Of a stretch of 64,000 nt of DNA, positions 1-12,256 are shown one piece after another. Position numbers and translations under genes: made by a program. Under the pieces are notes generated by a model, which saw only the letters and a program-made list of their open reading frames with translations, had not been told where the DNA came from and searched no databases. The number at the start of each line of letters is the position of its first letter. Within the stretch, counting starts at the first letter, position 1. The stretch comes from Buxus sempervirens (taxonomy: Eukaryota > Streptophyta > Magnoliopsida > Buxales > Buxaceae): the NCBI GenBank assembly GCA_947561395.2, contig OX387182.1, positions 32,171,949 through 32,235,948 of the forward strand, read 5' to 3'.

Positions 1-1605
1 ACGGGCGCATTAGATTTGCCCGAGTTTTATATTTTCTCGATTTCTGAGCCTTATATTTAGTCCAATATCCCTTTAAATGATCGAATTATATCTTTTATTC
101 GTTCGAAATATCTTTGTGGATAAAGGATTGGCATTATCTTGTGTTTAACTCAAACTGAAACTCTATCTTGCCAAACCTTGGACAAACCATGCCCCTGTGT
201 TTGCCTATAAATAGAGGGCCTTTCCTCAAGCAAAAGGCCACGAAAATTTGAAGTCCAAGGAGCTCCAAGAGAAGAGAGGAATCCCTGCTGCTCTGCCTGC
301 TCAATCTAGGTAAGTCCCTTTTCCCTTTTATTTTCTGTCTTCAATTCTAGAAGTAATAGGATCTTCTCTATTGTTGTAGAATAAGGCCATCTTTTATTCT
401 GTATTCCTAAACTTGTCTCTAAGTACCTCAAGAGTCTCTCTAGCCGTAAAACATGAAGAGAGAGTTAGGGGAAAAGAGAACAGGTGGATCCCTTGAATAG
501 AACCCCATATCTGTTTTTCTCCTTTTTTTCTAGAATAAAGCCTTTGATTGTGTTTGTATACCCAAACCTATCTCCAAGTACCTCAAGAATCCTCTCTAGC
601 CGCAAAACGTGAAGAGAGAGATAGGGAAAAAAGAACAGGTGGATCCGTAGGGTAGACCCCCATGTGCTCTAATCTGTGAAATGTGGTTGCTTTGAATATC
701 TTGATCATGTTTTAATGGTTTTTATGATGAATTTGAATGAATCCTATGAGTTCATGAGGTTCATAGCATGAGATCCCCTCTTTTTGCTAAAATTTGGATT
801 TTCACCATTTTTGCACCAACAGCACTGTTTTCGTGATTTTTGTGGTTTTAGGTTAAGATCTTGGATTTATCATAATCAATATGATAGATCTGGATCTAGA
901 AGCCTGAAAATAACTTCTAGGGTTTCATGATGTGGTTTTTAAATCGTTTTTTCATTATTGAGAGAAGACCCTACGGTCTAAGTTCTCCCCTTTTGATGTT
1001 CTTCATCAACGTGGGTATTTTTGGTTTTGATTTCTTGATTTAATTTGAAATTTGGGCTCTACCTATGTCCTGGACTATTCAAGTTCAATTCTGAAATATT
1101 TTATAAAAATCACATTTTTCTATATCTCTAGAATTTAACTTGAAGCCAGATTTTTGAAAATTTCACTTTAAATTGGTTTTAGTTGATTTTATCTCAATTT
1201 TGTTTTGATCATGAAACCCTAGGAATGGTATGATCATATTTGAAAGTTCTGGATCAATCAAACTATTCGTATGAAAAAACCATACAATTTTGTCTTTTTT
1301 GTGATTTTTCATGATTTTTATAGCAAGCCTTTTTTCTTTGTAAAACATGAACAATACCTGGCAACCACCTTGTGTGGATGAATAGGGGTGCCTAACACCT
1401 TCCCCTGTTCATAACCTAATCCCCTTACCCATCTCTGGTTGTTTTTTATTAGAGGGTTATTTTTACCCTAAATTTGCCTTTTGTGCTTATTTGATATTTT
1501 GGTATCCATTCACACCTAAACAGAATGGTGGCGACTCTTTGTTTTTAACCAATCCCGTGTGATAATTGAGGAAGTCATTGAATTGATTTTTCCCCATGTC
1601 TCACA
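1..1605 (+). repeat. 5' LTR of Z1, partial
   Basis: Aligns base for base in length with 17131-18735 of the 3' LTR, so about 200 bp of U3 lie left of the window. It begins inside the last palindrome of the U3 array. A TATA box (TATAAATA, 206-213) and a strong 5' splice-site consensus (AG|GTAAGT, 309|310) follow, as in every Z LTR here. It ends in CCCATGTCTCACA. About 65 bp before its end is GGTGGCGACTCT, a partial copy of the family's primer-binding site. Confidence 0.92.
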
Positions 1606-4124
1606 GTGGGCCTAGGCCACAGGCAGAACAGGAGCATGATTTTTCTGAGGACATTGAAGCCTTTTTTGCCATGACTGAAGGCAACCAAGAAGGAGCAAAG
1701 GAGCTACCTTCCATTGATTGGGCTGCAGTAGAAGTCCCATCTGGGACAAGCCCTATAGAAGAAGTAGGCGATGCAACTCACCCAGTACTGGTGATTTCAG
1801 ATGCGGACCCTAAGCTTGAGGAGCAGGCTTGTATCTTTGCCCCAGATTCTTTTATGTTGAACAATTGGGAGGAAACTCCCTTTACTTTTGAAGCCGCGTT
1901 TGTTTGGCAAACAGACATGGATTCTAAAAAAAAACTCCATTAGTGGAATGCCCTTTTCCTGAAGGTTTTAATGAGCCTTCGTCTTCAGGAAAAGATTTTG
2001 TAGAAGGCTCTCAAAAAACACACAAAAAGATTTTTCAATTTTTTATAGAAAAGATAAATTTTTCAAAAAGGTCCAAACCACTTATGAACCGTATAAGCAA
2101 ACGGAATTGGATCAGGTTGAGTATGACTTCGACCTTGAGCTCGACTTTGACCTAATGGGGGTTGAGGAAAAGACCGAGGACGAAGAAGACGACCCTCCAA
2201 AAGAAATCACATATCAATTGGAGCGTCATGAAAAGGGAGTTCAACACAATATTGAAGAGACCATATCAATAAATCTAGGGACCGAAGATAACCCAAAAAT
2301 TGTAAAGATTAGGGTATGCCTATCTGAGGTACAGTGTGATGAAATGATACGATTCTTGGCAGATTATGAAGATGTATTTGCATGGTCGTATCGGGATATG
2401 CCAGGGTTAGACACGGACATGGTTGTGCACAGGCTACCAATTCTACCAGATGTTAAGCCAGTTAAACAGAAATTGAGAAGGTTGAAACCTGAATGGACAT
2501 TGAAGGTCAAAGATGAAGTGGTTAACCAATTCCAAGCTGGATTCTTGGCGGTCTCTACGTACCTTGAATGGCTTGCAAATATAGTGCCAGTACCAAAGAA
2601 GGATGGAAAGGTCAGAATGTGTGTATACTACAGAGACTTGAATAAGGCAAGCCCAAAGGACGATTTTCCACTTCCACACATCGACATATTGGTGGACAAC
2701 ACTGCTGTACATAGCCTGTTCTCATTCATGGACGGGTTTTCTGGGTACAATCAAATTAAGATGGCTAAGGAGGATCAAGAAAAAAACGGCCTTCATTACA
2801 CCTTGGGGGTACCTTCCACTACACTGTCATGCCATTTGGGCTTAAAAACGCCGGGGCAACCTACCAGCGGGCCATGACAGTATTATTCCACGACATGATC
2901 CATAAGGAGATGGAGGTCTATGTGGATGATATGATAGCCAAATCATGTGAAGAAGAAGACCACCTGATCAACTTGAAGAAGGTGTTTGACTGGCTCAGGA
3001 AATACAGTCTAAGGCTTAACCCTGCGAAATGCGTCTTTGGGGCTACATCAGGAAAATTATTGGGCTTTATAGTAAGCAGAAGGGGAATTGAAATTGACCC
3101 AGCAAAAGCTAAAGCAATCATTGAAATGCCATCACCTAGAACGGAGAAGGAAATTCATGGTTTTCTTGGAAGGATTCAGTACATAAGCCGGTTCATAGCA
3201 CAGCTCACTGCTATCTGTGAACCAATCTTCAAGATTTTGAGAAAGAATAACCCAACGGTCTGGAATGACGATTGCCAAGAAGCCTTTGACACAATAAAGG
3301 AATATTTATTGAACCCACCTGTGCTAGTGCCACTAACTCCAGGTAGACCATTGATTTTATACTTGTCAGTTTTGGAGACGTCAATGGGGTGTGTCTTGGG
3401 GCAGCATGACGATACAGGCAGAAAGAAAAGGGCGATTTATTACCTAAGCAAGAAATTTACAGAATATGAAGCAAAGTATTCCCCTTTGGAAAAGACCTGT
3501 TGTGCTTTAGTGTGGGCAACTTAGAGACTGAGGCATTATTTCCTTAGTCATTCAACCTTATTGATATCCCGAATGGATCCTTTGAAGTATTTATTTGAGA
3601 AACCGGCTTTAACTGGCAGAACAGCAAAGTGGCAGCTGTTACTCTCTGAATTTAACCTCACCTATATCACACAGAACGCCATTAAGGGTCAAGCCATTGT
3701 TGATCACTTAGCTGCACACCCTTTACCAGAATACCAACCTTTGAAGACTAATTTCCCTGATGAGGCAATCCTGTTTACTGAAGAAGAAGAAGGTGAAAGC
3801 TCTTGGCAAATGTTCTTTGATGGGGCCGCCAACATGAATGGAAATGGAATAGGGGCTGTTTTGATCAAGCAAGATGGGGCACACATCCCAATCGCAGTGA
3901 AGTTAATGTTCCAATGCACAAACAATATTGCAGAGTATGAAGCATGCATAATTGGGTTACAAGCAGCCTTAGACCATGAAGTGGAGGAACTTGACGTATA
4001 TGGAGATTCGAGTCTTATCATCTTCCAAACAACTAGTGAATGGAAAACAAAGGATCACAAATTGATCCCCTATCACCAGTATTTAGAAGAAGTAAGCACT
4101 AAATTCACTCGAATTTCCTTCAAT
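1606..4124 (+). pseudogene. Z1 pol, reverse transcriptase to RNase H part
   Basis: Starts in the linker between protease and reverse transcriptase. RT lies about 2300-3300, with the YVDDM catalytic motif near 2917. A classical RNase H follows (about 3340-3720) and then the start of the second, archaeal-type RNase H (MFFDGAA near 3810). The RT block FGLKNAGATYQRAM (near 2835) and the fingers/thumb region are typical of Tat elements. Broken, with several breaks. The domain set resumes after X1 at 7742. Z2 carries a closely related region at 51900-55640. Confidence 0.92.
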
Positions 4125-5163
4125 TATATTGTGCGCACCTGACTTTGGGTCGCACGGGTAGAAACGGGAATTTAGAGTCGCCACCACCTGATGGGGTGCA
4201 GGCGGACACCTGGGTGCCTAATCTTGTCTACTGTGCTCTGGTCTGCGGCTTGAGATTCTAAGTCGGTTCTCAGTTGTGGTCTGGGGAAGTCCGTAGACAC
4301 CCCAGTCCACCCAGTCGGATGACGGGTCCCGTGGGTTCCCTGGTTTGAGTCAGCTTTACCTTGGTTTTTCACCCGATTCCTAATCCGGCATGCCATTAGG
4401 TTAAGTCTGTCGGGACCACCTGAGTGGTGTGGGTCCCTTTAATTGATTTTATCTTGCTTAATTTAGGTGATCTCAGTCGGATTGGGTGGGCCCCGTTGGA
4501 AGGCCCACGGTGTCCTTGGCGGGCTTGGTTAAGCCCATGTTCATCTGGTGGGCCTCTGCCTAAGCCTAGGAGGCCCTGTGGACTTGGGTGAAATGAATTA
4601 ATTTTACTTAATTGTTCAATTTGGAGCTTAAGTATTTTTCATGTAAAAAAGGTTGGTCTGCATTGGTTTGCGGGCCCCTAGGTGGGCCCGTGATGGTTGC
4701 CAGGATGTTTTTAGTTTATCTTATTTAGTTTTGCCAGTATGGGCTGGTCACTAGGCTTGGGGCCCGTGATCCAAGTTTGGGCTTGGAAGCCTAGTTATTT
4801 GGAGTCTAGGGTTTACCCCTTCCTTGGTTCAATCAGTGGGCTTTGGCGGGCCCGAGCCCTTGGTCTCGGCCAAACCATGTAATTCACATACTCATTCCAC
4901 ACAACAAGGTTCAGATGGGTCGCATTGGGTTTGGCCCGCCCGATTCAATTTGTTCACTTTTACTTAATCTTATTTATTTGCATGCTTTTGAATTCATCGG
5001 GCTTGGTGGGCCCCGTTGGAAATGTTTCCAATTGGACCGGCGGTCCATGTCCTAAGTTGGGTTTCCGGGTGGCCCGGAAACCCTATTGGTTCACTTGGTT
5101 TGGTTCAAACCATCACAAAATTCGGCAAGGAACCCCAAAAAAACATAAAAATGGTATTTCTGT

Positions 5164-5230
5164 GTGTATCCGGCCTTAGTTGCCGGATACACGCAGGCCA
5201 TAGGTGATCCGGCCTGAGTTGCCGGATCAC
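5164..5230 (-). repeat. X1 palindrome cluster 2
   Basis: Two perfect palindromes: arms GTGTATCCGGC/GCCGGATACAC (5164-5192) and GTGATCCGGC/GCCGGATCAC (5204-5230). Both have 7-bp spacers (CTTAGTT, CTGAGTT), with centres exactly 39 bp apart. In family orientation the cluster lies downstream of the TATA box, in the transcribed R/U5 part. Confidence 0.93.
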
Positions 5231-6891
5231 ACCAAAATGGCCTTTTTCGGATTTCGGCAGTTGGGGTTGTTTCCAGGGGCTACTAGGGGTCTTCTACAAC
5301 CTGTGTGGGCCCCTGTGTGGTCCCACATTGGTTCAGGTTCAAGGGAGAAGCCTCATTTGGCTTCTCTTTTGGATTTTCCAACAAGGCGAGAGGACATCGG
5401 AAGGCACGGGGCTTGCTGCCCCTCTTACTTCTTTTCGGACAATTACAGCAACAAGGTGGGGGCCTTGACACCCCAATTTTCGTGATTTCATGTCATAGGT
5501 CAACCGACAATCAAAGCCAAACACTCATGCATTCCATGCTTAAACAAATCGAAGCCAACTAACCGGTTGTGGAAAGAGAAACAGCAGCTAACAATGGGAT
5601 TTCGGATGGGCTTTGGGCATGCAAAAGGGTTGATCAGCACATGGATATTGGGGCTAGGGCAACGTGCATGCAAGGGTTGAAGAGTTGGGCCCAGTCTTAA
5701 GCTTAAGACTGCTGGGACAGCAGCAACTTAGTGGAGGTTTGCTGCTGTCCCCAGCAGCAACTCACTTGCGTCATAATGGGGAGAGCATGACAATGGCTTA
5801 CCATATACTAAAAATACAGCAATCAATAAATTGTCACTCAACAAAAAAGGGAAGAGATTCATGCTTTAGACATGCAAAACAGCAAATGGAGAGAGGGGTG
5901 GGGGATCATGTTTGTCACTTAATCATAGCATTACAATAATCCCAGGAAATAAAGGTCTTGCATGAGCACATACAAATAGCAAGTGATAAAAGGAGAGCAT
6001 GCATTGGCTCCTAGAAACAGCAACCTAAGGAAGAAAAGACACTAGGTGACAGTACTGGCATGCATGAATAGAGACCCTAGCTCACATCTGAACATAACTA
6101 CAAATTAACACACATGTTCACACCAAGACAGAGGCATGTAAGAGGCACGCATGCTGCTACCATGGTCCAGGACAGCAACCCAAGGGGGTACAGCCAGTAG
6201 TAAAATGACACCCACGAAATGAGAAGAAAGAAGAAGGATTAAGAAGGGAAATGGGGGGTTACTTTGGGGTACATTGGAGGGAGATTTAGGGAGAGCATGC
6301 TCTCTTTTAATAGACAAAAAACACTGCTAGAAACCACCAAAAAGAAAGCAAAAGAAAAGAAAACAAACAGTGGGTCAAAGAGACTCCAAATGGGGTGGAC
6401 TTCCTCCCGCTCTCTTATAGAACTAAACGTGGGAACTCTCTTACCTTCAGAGATTCCCATGTGATAAAATAAAGGGGAAGCTCATGCCATGCAAGCATTT
6501 TTAACAGATTTGTAGCAAAGAAAGGAACATGCTCATCAACTTGCTTAGAAAACCACCATTTTCATATATGTGAGGTAGAAATCAACAAGAAGCAATACCT
6601 GATGGTTCTCGGGTGCTTATGCCAAGTGGAGACACTTCCTGGAGGTAGAATAGCTGCTGGAAGCTTTCTTGGTGCACCCACTTCTCCCCAACAGCAACTA
6701 GGCTCCTTTGACTTGTTTGAGAAAGTGAAGAAGAAGAAGGGGACAATGGTGGAAACCCTTGAGGTGGTGTGGTGGGGGCTATGGAGGACAAAGAGAGTTG
6801 AAGGAGGGAGGATTTGGGTGGGAAAGAGTGGTGGAAGGAAGCCCAGAAACAGCCAAAGAAGCCAACCCCCGGCCAGAGGTGGCTGCTGTGC

Positions 6892-6900
6892 TTTTATAGA
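6892..6900 (-). promoter_or_regulatory. X1 TATA box
   Basis: Minus strand reads TCTATAAAAG immediately downstream (in element orientation) of the palindrome cluster at 6911-7155. The equivalent position carries a TATA box in most X copies: 24275 region, 31730 region, 33265, 39431 and 63196 region. Confidence 0.7.
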
Positions 6901-6910
6901 AAAACTTAAT

Positions 6911-7155
6911 GTATCCGGCATTTAATGCCGGATACACTACATGTCCTTTGTATCCGGCATTTAATGCCGGATACACTGAGCCTCCTTTGTATCCGGCATA
7001 AGATATTGGATACAAACAAAATTATTTCAAAAATTTAATGCGGCCGCGAATTTGTCGAGGAATCGGCACGAATCTCGCCGAGCAAATCTTTGTATCCGAC
7101 ATTTGAGTCCGGATATGAAGAGGGGCAAGTGTATCCGGCATTAAATGCTGGATAC
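6911..7155 (-). repeat. X1 palindrome cluster 1 (3+2 units)
   Basis: Five 25-bp palindromes with design GTATCCGGC-N7-GCCGGATAC start at 6911, 6950, 6989, 7092 and 7131. Spacing is 39 bp within each subgroup. The first two are perfect; the others have one to three mismatches. The array ends just upstream of the X1 TATA box. Confidence 0.95.
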
Positions 7156-7741
7156 AAATCGAAAAATTACGGATTTGCCCCTCGACTTGACCGATTCGAC
7201 CGATTTGACACTTTTGGATATCTACGGATTGCCCCCTGCGAATTTTGGTTGTCCCTAAGATATTTGATGATTTTTGGATATTTGAGATTTAGTCCCTGAG
7301 ATATTTCGCTGCATTCATCGCCACGTGCGCAGTTTCTTCGCCACGTGTGCAATTTACGGTTTTGCTGCGCGGAAACTTCGACAGCTCATATCTCCTTCAT
7401 CCGAACTCCGATTTGAGCAAACTCAATTGCGTTAGACTGGTGTCGGAGGCCTCTATCCAATGACATAGGGCTAAGCACTTGGCACGGGGTTCGAGGAAAA
7501 TTCAACTTTCGGCTCACCGTCAAGTTTGACCGACCCACAGAACCTTCATCTGGACTCCGATTCCAGCAAACTCAGTTGCGTTGGACTCATATCGGGATTC
7601 TCTATCCATTGAGATAAAGCAAGGTGGCCAATTATCACTTGATCAAAAGGTCAAATTTTGACCCCTCAGGGTTTGACTTTTTAGCCGGGTTTTGCATTTC
7701 CAGCTCTTCTGGGAGCGCAAAAATGAGGTGCTTACATATAT

Positions 7742-9146
7742 GCCAAGGGCCAAAAACCAGTTTGCGGATGCTTTAGCAACATTGGTTTCAATGGTTAGTA
7801 TGCCAGAAGGTGTTGATATTAGACCACTGGAAATTGAAGTCAGGGATGAACCTGCTTATTTCCTTGTTCTAGAAGAAACTCCAGAAGAAGAAGTACCATG
7901 GTTTCAAGATATTAAGAACTTCCTAAATGATCGGAGTCTGCCAGAAAATGTCACTTCTACAGAGAAAAGAACAATACAAAGGTTGGCAGGTCAATTTTTA
8001 TTATGTGGTGGGTAGTTGTACAAAAGTTCACACAACGATATTCTACTTAGATGTGTTGCCAAGACCGAGTCATAAAGGTTAGTTGAAACTGTACATGGAG
8101 GAGTTTGTAGACCCCATATGAACGGGCACATGCTTGCCAAGAGGATTCTGTGATTGGAATATTACTGGTCGACAATGGAGCACGATTGCTATATACATGT
8201 CAAAAGGTGTCATCTTTGCCAAGTGTATGCTGATAATAAGAATGTGCCCCCAAGCGAGTTGCACAACATGACATCTCCATGGCCCTTCTCCATGTGGGGC
8301 ATAGACGTCATTGGAATGATCTCTCCAAAGGCATCAAATGGACACAGGTTTATACTTGTAGCAATTGATTACTTCACCAAGTGGGTAGAGGCAGCTTCAT
8401 ATGCAAACATCACAAGTAGCCACGTTCTGAAATTCTTGAAGCACAATATTATTTGTAGCTACGGTTTGCCAAGTACCATAGTATCAGACAATGCTTCAAA
8501 CCTTAAGAACAAGGACATGAGGAAGATGTGTGAACAATTTCAGATCACTCACCACAAGTCAGTTCCGTACAGACCAAAGATGAATGGGGCAATGGAAGCA
8601 GCAAATAAGAACATAAAGAAAATCATTCAGAAGATGGTAGTGAGTTTCAAAGATTGGCATGAAATGCTACCACTTGCGCTACACGCTTACAGAACCTTGA
8701 TCCGAACTTCTACAGGGGCAACCCCGTATTCTTTAGTATATGGGATGGAAGCGGTTTTACCAGTGGAAGTAGAAATCCCTTCATTAAGAGTGCTAATGGA
8801 AGCTAAATTAGAAGAAGCTGAATGGATACAGTCAAGACATGATCAACTCAATTTGATAGAGGAAAAGCGTTTAAAAGCGCTTTGTCATGGCCAATTATAT
8901 CAGAAGAGAATGGCTAAGGCTTATAATAAGAAGGTGAAGCCCAGAACTTTCCAAGAAGGAAATTTAGTATTGAAGAAAATTTTACCCTTTTTGGAAGACC
9001 CTCGTGGAAAATTCAAACCAAACTGGGAAGGGCCTTATGTTATCAAAAAGGTCCTGTTAGGGGGTGCTCTTATCTTAATAGAAATGGATGGGAAAGATTT
9101 TCCTGAGCCAATTAACTCTGATGCAGTAAAGAGATATTTTCCTTGA
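7742..9146 (+). pseudogene. Z1 pol, archaeal RNase H end and integrase
   Basis: Resumes the archaeal-type RNase H (AKNQFADALATL near 7750), then integrase. The zinc-binding part ends in HVKRCHLCQVYADN (near 8200). The catalytic core shows WGIDVIG (near 8300), SDNASNLKN (near 8490) and the glutamate helix around NGAMEAANKN (near 8585), the D,D-E layout of retroviral-type integrases. The tail has the LVYGMEAVLPVEVEIPS motif common in plant Ty3 integrases. It ends in RYFP at 9146. Broken overall. Confidence 0.93.
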
Positions 9147-10049
9147 ATGAATATTACTAGGAAATGATCCGAGGCCATTTTTCCTCATCTCCCAAAATTT
9201 TCATCCCTAGTCAAGCCAATTTGAACCTGTTCGTCTTCTTTGATAAACCTAAACTAGACTTACAGTCTTATACTGGGGTAAGGCCAATAGGGGCAAAAAG
9301 AGGAAAAAAGAAAGAGAAGAAAAATAGTGGCAAATGAAAGCCAAGTAAAAAAAAGGGAAATGGGGTCAAGTTCATCATGACTGTAAGTCTGGTTGACCTA
9401 TTTTTACACTTAGAAAATTTTGAGCCTTTAATACTTTTTCTTTCATAAACCGAGCTTAGCCTTTGTTTCGTCCTATTATTAAGCCCTCGGTGATTTTATT
9501 ATGTTCATTCAACTTTCAAAGTAAGATTGCTGATGACGAAATGCAGAAGCCGGCCCTAGTGAAAACCGTAATTGGCGCTAGGGGCAATAGGGGCAAAAGA
9601 AAAAGAAAAAAAAAAGAAAGAAAAAAAAAGAGAATCAAAGGTTGAGTTGATCATGTGGTCCAAGTCTGAAATCCGCATGAGCAGCAGATTAGCAGGGTCA
9701 GTCATGGAGGAAAAGCCATTTGGGGATGATTCTAAAGGTCACAGGATAGACAGATTTGGTCTCTCCCTATTGCTTGGATTACCCTTTTCATTGTTTAAAC
9801 TGATTTTAATTCCTTTAATTATATGTGATTAAGTGTTTTGGATCAGCTTCAAAAAAAAAAACTATACTTTGGCCAGTGATGAGAAATCAAATACTTTTTC
9901 CATAAAACTTCTATTTTTACAAGCATCTGAGAATTCTGAGGCCAATAATATAAAACCTATTTTTGAATTAAATCTATTGTCTTTCCACTAATGGAGTTTG
10001 CTTTTGTATAAAAGTATGAAAAAAAAGAAGAAAAAAGAGATACAAGAAT
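9147..10049 (+). other. Z1 spacer between pol and antisense genes
   Basis: Non-coding. Purine-rich runs (9300-9360, 9590-9640) and copies of an AGGGGCAAT-type motif lie here; the same region in Z2 expanded this motif into a minisatellite. The downstream sequence stays closely alignable with Z2 57029-57900, where the two elements then part because Z2 has no antisense genes. Confidence 0.75.
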
Positions 10050-11787
10050 CTAATCCCTATTCCCTAACTGCTCCTCAAGCTCCCTAATCCTAGCAGCCTG
10101 AGTTGCAATGATTCCAGAAGCTCCCTCTGCATTAGGATCGCTCAAAAAGGAGATGATCTCATCTGAAAGTGATTGCTTGATCTTCAACGCCCTAAGGTCA
10201 GCCAAGGAATCCTGATATTTCTTCCGCATCGCTCGTACTTCAAAGCGACGAGTCTGTCTTTGTTCTTCAAGTTTCTTCTCCATGGCAATGCGGCAAGACC
10301 TCTGCTCTTCAAGTTGCCTCTCCAGATCAATACCTTTTATCCTGAGCTCTTGTGCTTCTCGTACCCATATTTGTTGAAGCCGCTTGTGGGTTGCCCTTTC
10401 AAACTCCAGAATGTCCTCATAAGTAGGGGGAAGAACTGCAGGAGGATCCTCTGGTACTGGGGCATGACTCTACACCTGCTCTTTGATCCAGAAATGATAG
10501 TCCTTCACATGGGACTCAGAAAAGACTGGACCCCGCAGAAAGTGAACATAGGACCACTCATTCATTAATTGAGCATTTAGCCCCCTGGTGGCTGATGTAA
10601 GTGGCCCTACAAGGCTCTCATAGCTAGTTGGGATCATAATTCCCTGGGTCGCTCCAAACTACCGAAGAACCCTCAAAGGAAGATAGAGAACAGCAGATTT
10701 CAAGCCTGCCAGGACCAAAAAGTTCCTAACGCTGAAGCTGATCACTGTCTCTGGATTGGGCTGATATGTGTCAGGCCATCTTACTTGATCATCCTAGAGA
10801 GTACCCAAGAAAGTGAACCATCCCTGCTTGCCGCCTTGGATGTTAGGACAACCCATGTTGCTCATCAGAACAGGAACTTTCAATCTTGGAAAGAAGCGGC
10901 GAGTTATCTCTTCAACTTGACTCAGGTGGTCAAGTAACCAAAGCTGCAGAAAAGGGGAGAATTTCAATTTATTTCAAAAGAAAAAAAAAGCAAAAAAAAA
11001 GAAAGAAAAAAAAAAAGAAGAAAAAAAAAAGAAAGAAGGAGAAGAAAAAAAAGAAAAAAAAAAGAAAGAAAAAAAATAATATATTTACTTGTAGGATAGG
11101 GGCGCAGGCAAGGAAGCGTTTCTTCTTTCTGAAATAGCAGTCAGTCAAGGCTTGGTATATCTCTGCCAAGATTATATGGGCCAATCTCTCACGTTCCCTA
11201 ACCTGGCAGATAACTGAGATGAGAGCCAAGTCAACCTGGTCATCACCCCGTGGAAAGAGTAACTGGTTGACCACTATCAAGGTCAAAGCATTAAACCGGG
11301 CATCTTTGTCCTCACTCCTTAGAAGTTTTTCAGTTAGAAAGGTCTTGGACAAGGTCAGCAGTGTGTCAGAATTTCCTAAGTCTTTCTTCCCTATACCCAA
11401 GAAGGTGGAGGCCTCCTTTTTGTAGCTAGGCTTTAGGGGCAGGTTCACAACTTTTTCAGAAAACCTTGGGCCAAGGATGGTTTCAATTTCTTCTATAGTA
11501 GGAGTCATCTCTTTGTCATCAAAGCGGAAGAGATTCAATTCAGGAACCCAGTGTCCAATCAAAGCTTCAATGATTTCCCATCTAAATGGAATTTTAGGGA
11601 GGTGTAGGATGTGGCCTAAGTGGATGGAATCCCAACGAATTTCCTCATCAAGGGTCATGGAGTTAACCCACCTATCATAGAAGGAATCCACAACATTGTA
11701 CCTGGTGAGATTAGGAAGTTTTGATCTAACAAGTCGTCTTGCAGGAGGAGATTCATCGGCAGAAGAGAAAGGGGCGAGGGAAGCCAT
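10050..11787 (-). pseudogene. Antisense plant-mobile-domain (PMD) gene A2 of Z1
   Basis: Opposite to pol. The first block (11787 down to about 11100) begins MASLAPFSSADESPPARR and contains VDSFYDRWVN and IEALIGHWVPELNLFRF with a TIEEIETILG segment, the tryptophan-rich start of a plant mobile domain. An interruption filled with a long A/G tract (about 10975-11080, a pyrimidine tract on the coding strand) looks intron-like. The downstream block carries QLWLLDHL (near 10930), another PMD hallmark, and ends in a charged coiled coil (10283-10050). PMD-like antisense ORFs are known from Tat-lineage elements; host PMD proteins (MAIN, MAIL1) act in transposon silencing. Treated as a fossil; it looks lightly broken. 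Confidence 0.8.
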
Positions 11788-11878
11788 GAAAGCACCAAAG
11801 AAGCCAAGGAAAGCAGAAAACGGAAGGCTCAGAGAGTTTTCAAACTATTAAAAGTGTCACAATGACGTGCCCCTTGAG

Positions 11879-11887
11879 TTTATATAG
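11879..11887 (-). promoter_or_regulatory. TATA box of antisense gene A2
   Basis: Minus strand reads CTATATAAA about 92 bp before the first ATG of A2 (11787). It lies directly downstream of the palindrome array 11909-12041, the same array-then-TATA order seen in the LTRs. Confidence 0.75.
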
Positions 11888-11908
11888 AAAATTCGCAAAT
11901 GCAGTAAA

Positions 11909-12041
11909 ATCCGTAATTATAATACGAGCATGGCGTGCCCGTATAAAGAATACGGATACACTGTGACCGTGGAAAATTTACGGGCAGAGTGCGCCCGTAT
12001 TAACATTATGGGCACGGCTTGCTTGTAATCTAATTACGGTT
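11909..12041. repeat. Z palindrome array at the A2 promoter, 28-bp grid
   Basis: Left arms lie at 11923, 11951, 11979, 12007 and 12035, exactly 28 bp apart. Each unit is a 7-bp arm, 7-bp spacer, 7-bp arm and 7-bp linker. The best unit is TACGGGC-N7-GCCCGTA at 11979-11999; others have one to three mismatches. A right arm at 11909-11915 continues the grid to the left. Confidence 0.93.
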
Positions 12042-12256
12042 CCTTCGGGAAAATGCCAAAAAGTGGGAAATTTTAATTTCATTGGTTTCCTAGGCTTCAC
12101 CTGTCCCTGCTTTAACATATATCATGCAAGAAAAGCTAGAAATAAAAGAAAAAAGAGCACAAATGAATAAAAATGAATCAAATTTCTTTTATATATATGA
12201 AGGGATACATCAGTTTGTCAAAATACAAATGTACATAAAGAATCCTAATCTACTAT

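Larger units (their letters stand above)
4130..7736 (-). mobile_element. Solo LTR X1, inserted in Z1 pol
   Basis: A 3607-bp segment reading TGTGCGCACC..GTGCTTACA on the plus strand, flanked by the exact 5-bp duplication TATAT (4125-4129, 7737-7741). Family orientation is minus: TGTAAGCACC is the LTR start, because X3 places a primer-binding site directly after the GCGCACA end. No coding frame of substance. The interior is rich in GGGCCC stems (for example 4670-4690 and 4484-4505), carries two palindrome clusters, and near its start has two copies of a conserved block around the core GCAAACTCAGTTGCGTTGGA. Confidence 0.93.

Noticed and set aside
5164-5230. Rho-independent terminator hairpins
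   Set aside because: Plant LTR context; bacterial terminator logic does not apply.
6911-7155. MITE or DNA-transposon terminal inverted repeats
   Set aside because: Palindromes are tandem, periodic and at the same place in every X LTR, with no target duplication around them.
10886-11137. Lysine-rich plus-strand frame
   Set aside because: Translation of an A/G simple-sequence tract that is an intron-like pyrimidine run on the strand of antisense gene A2.
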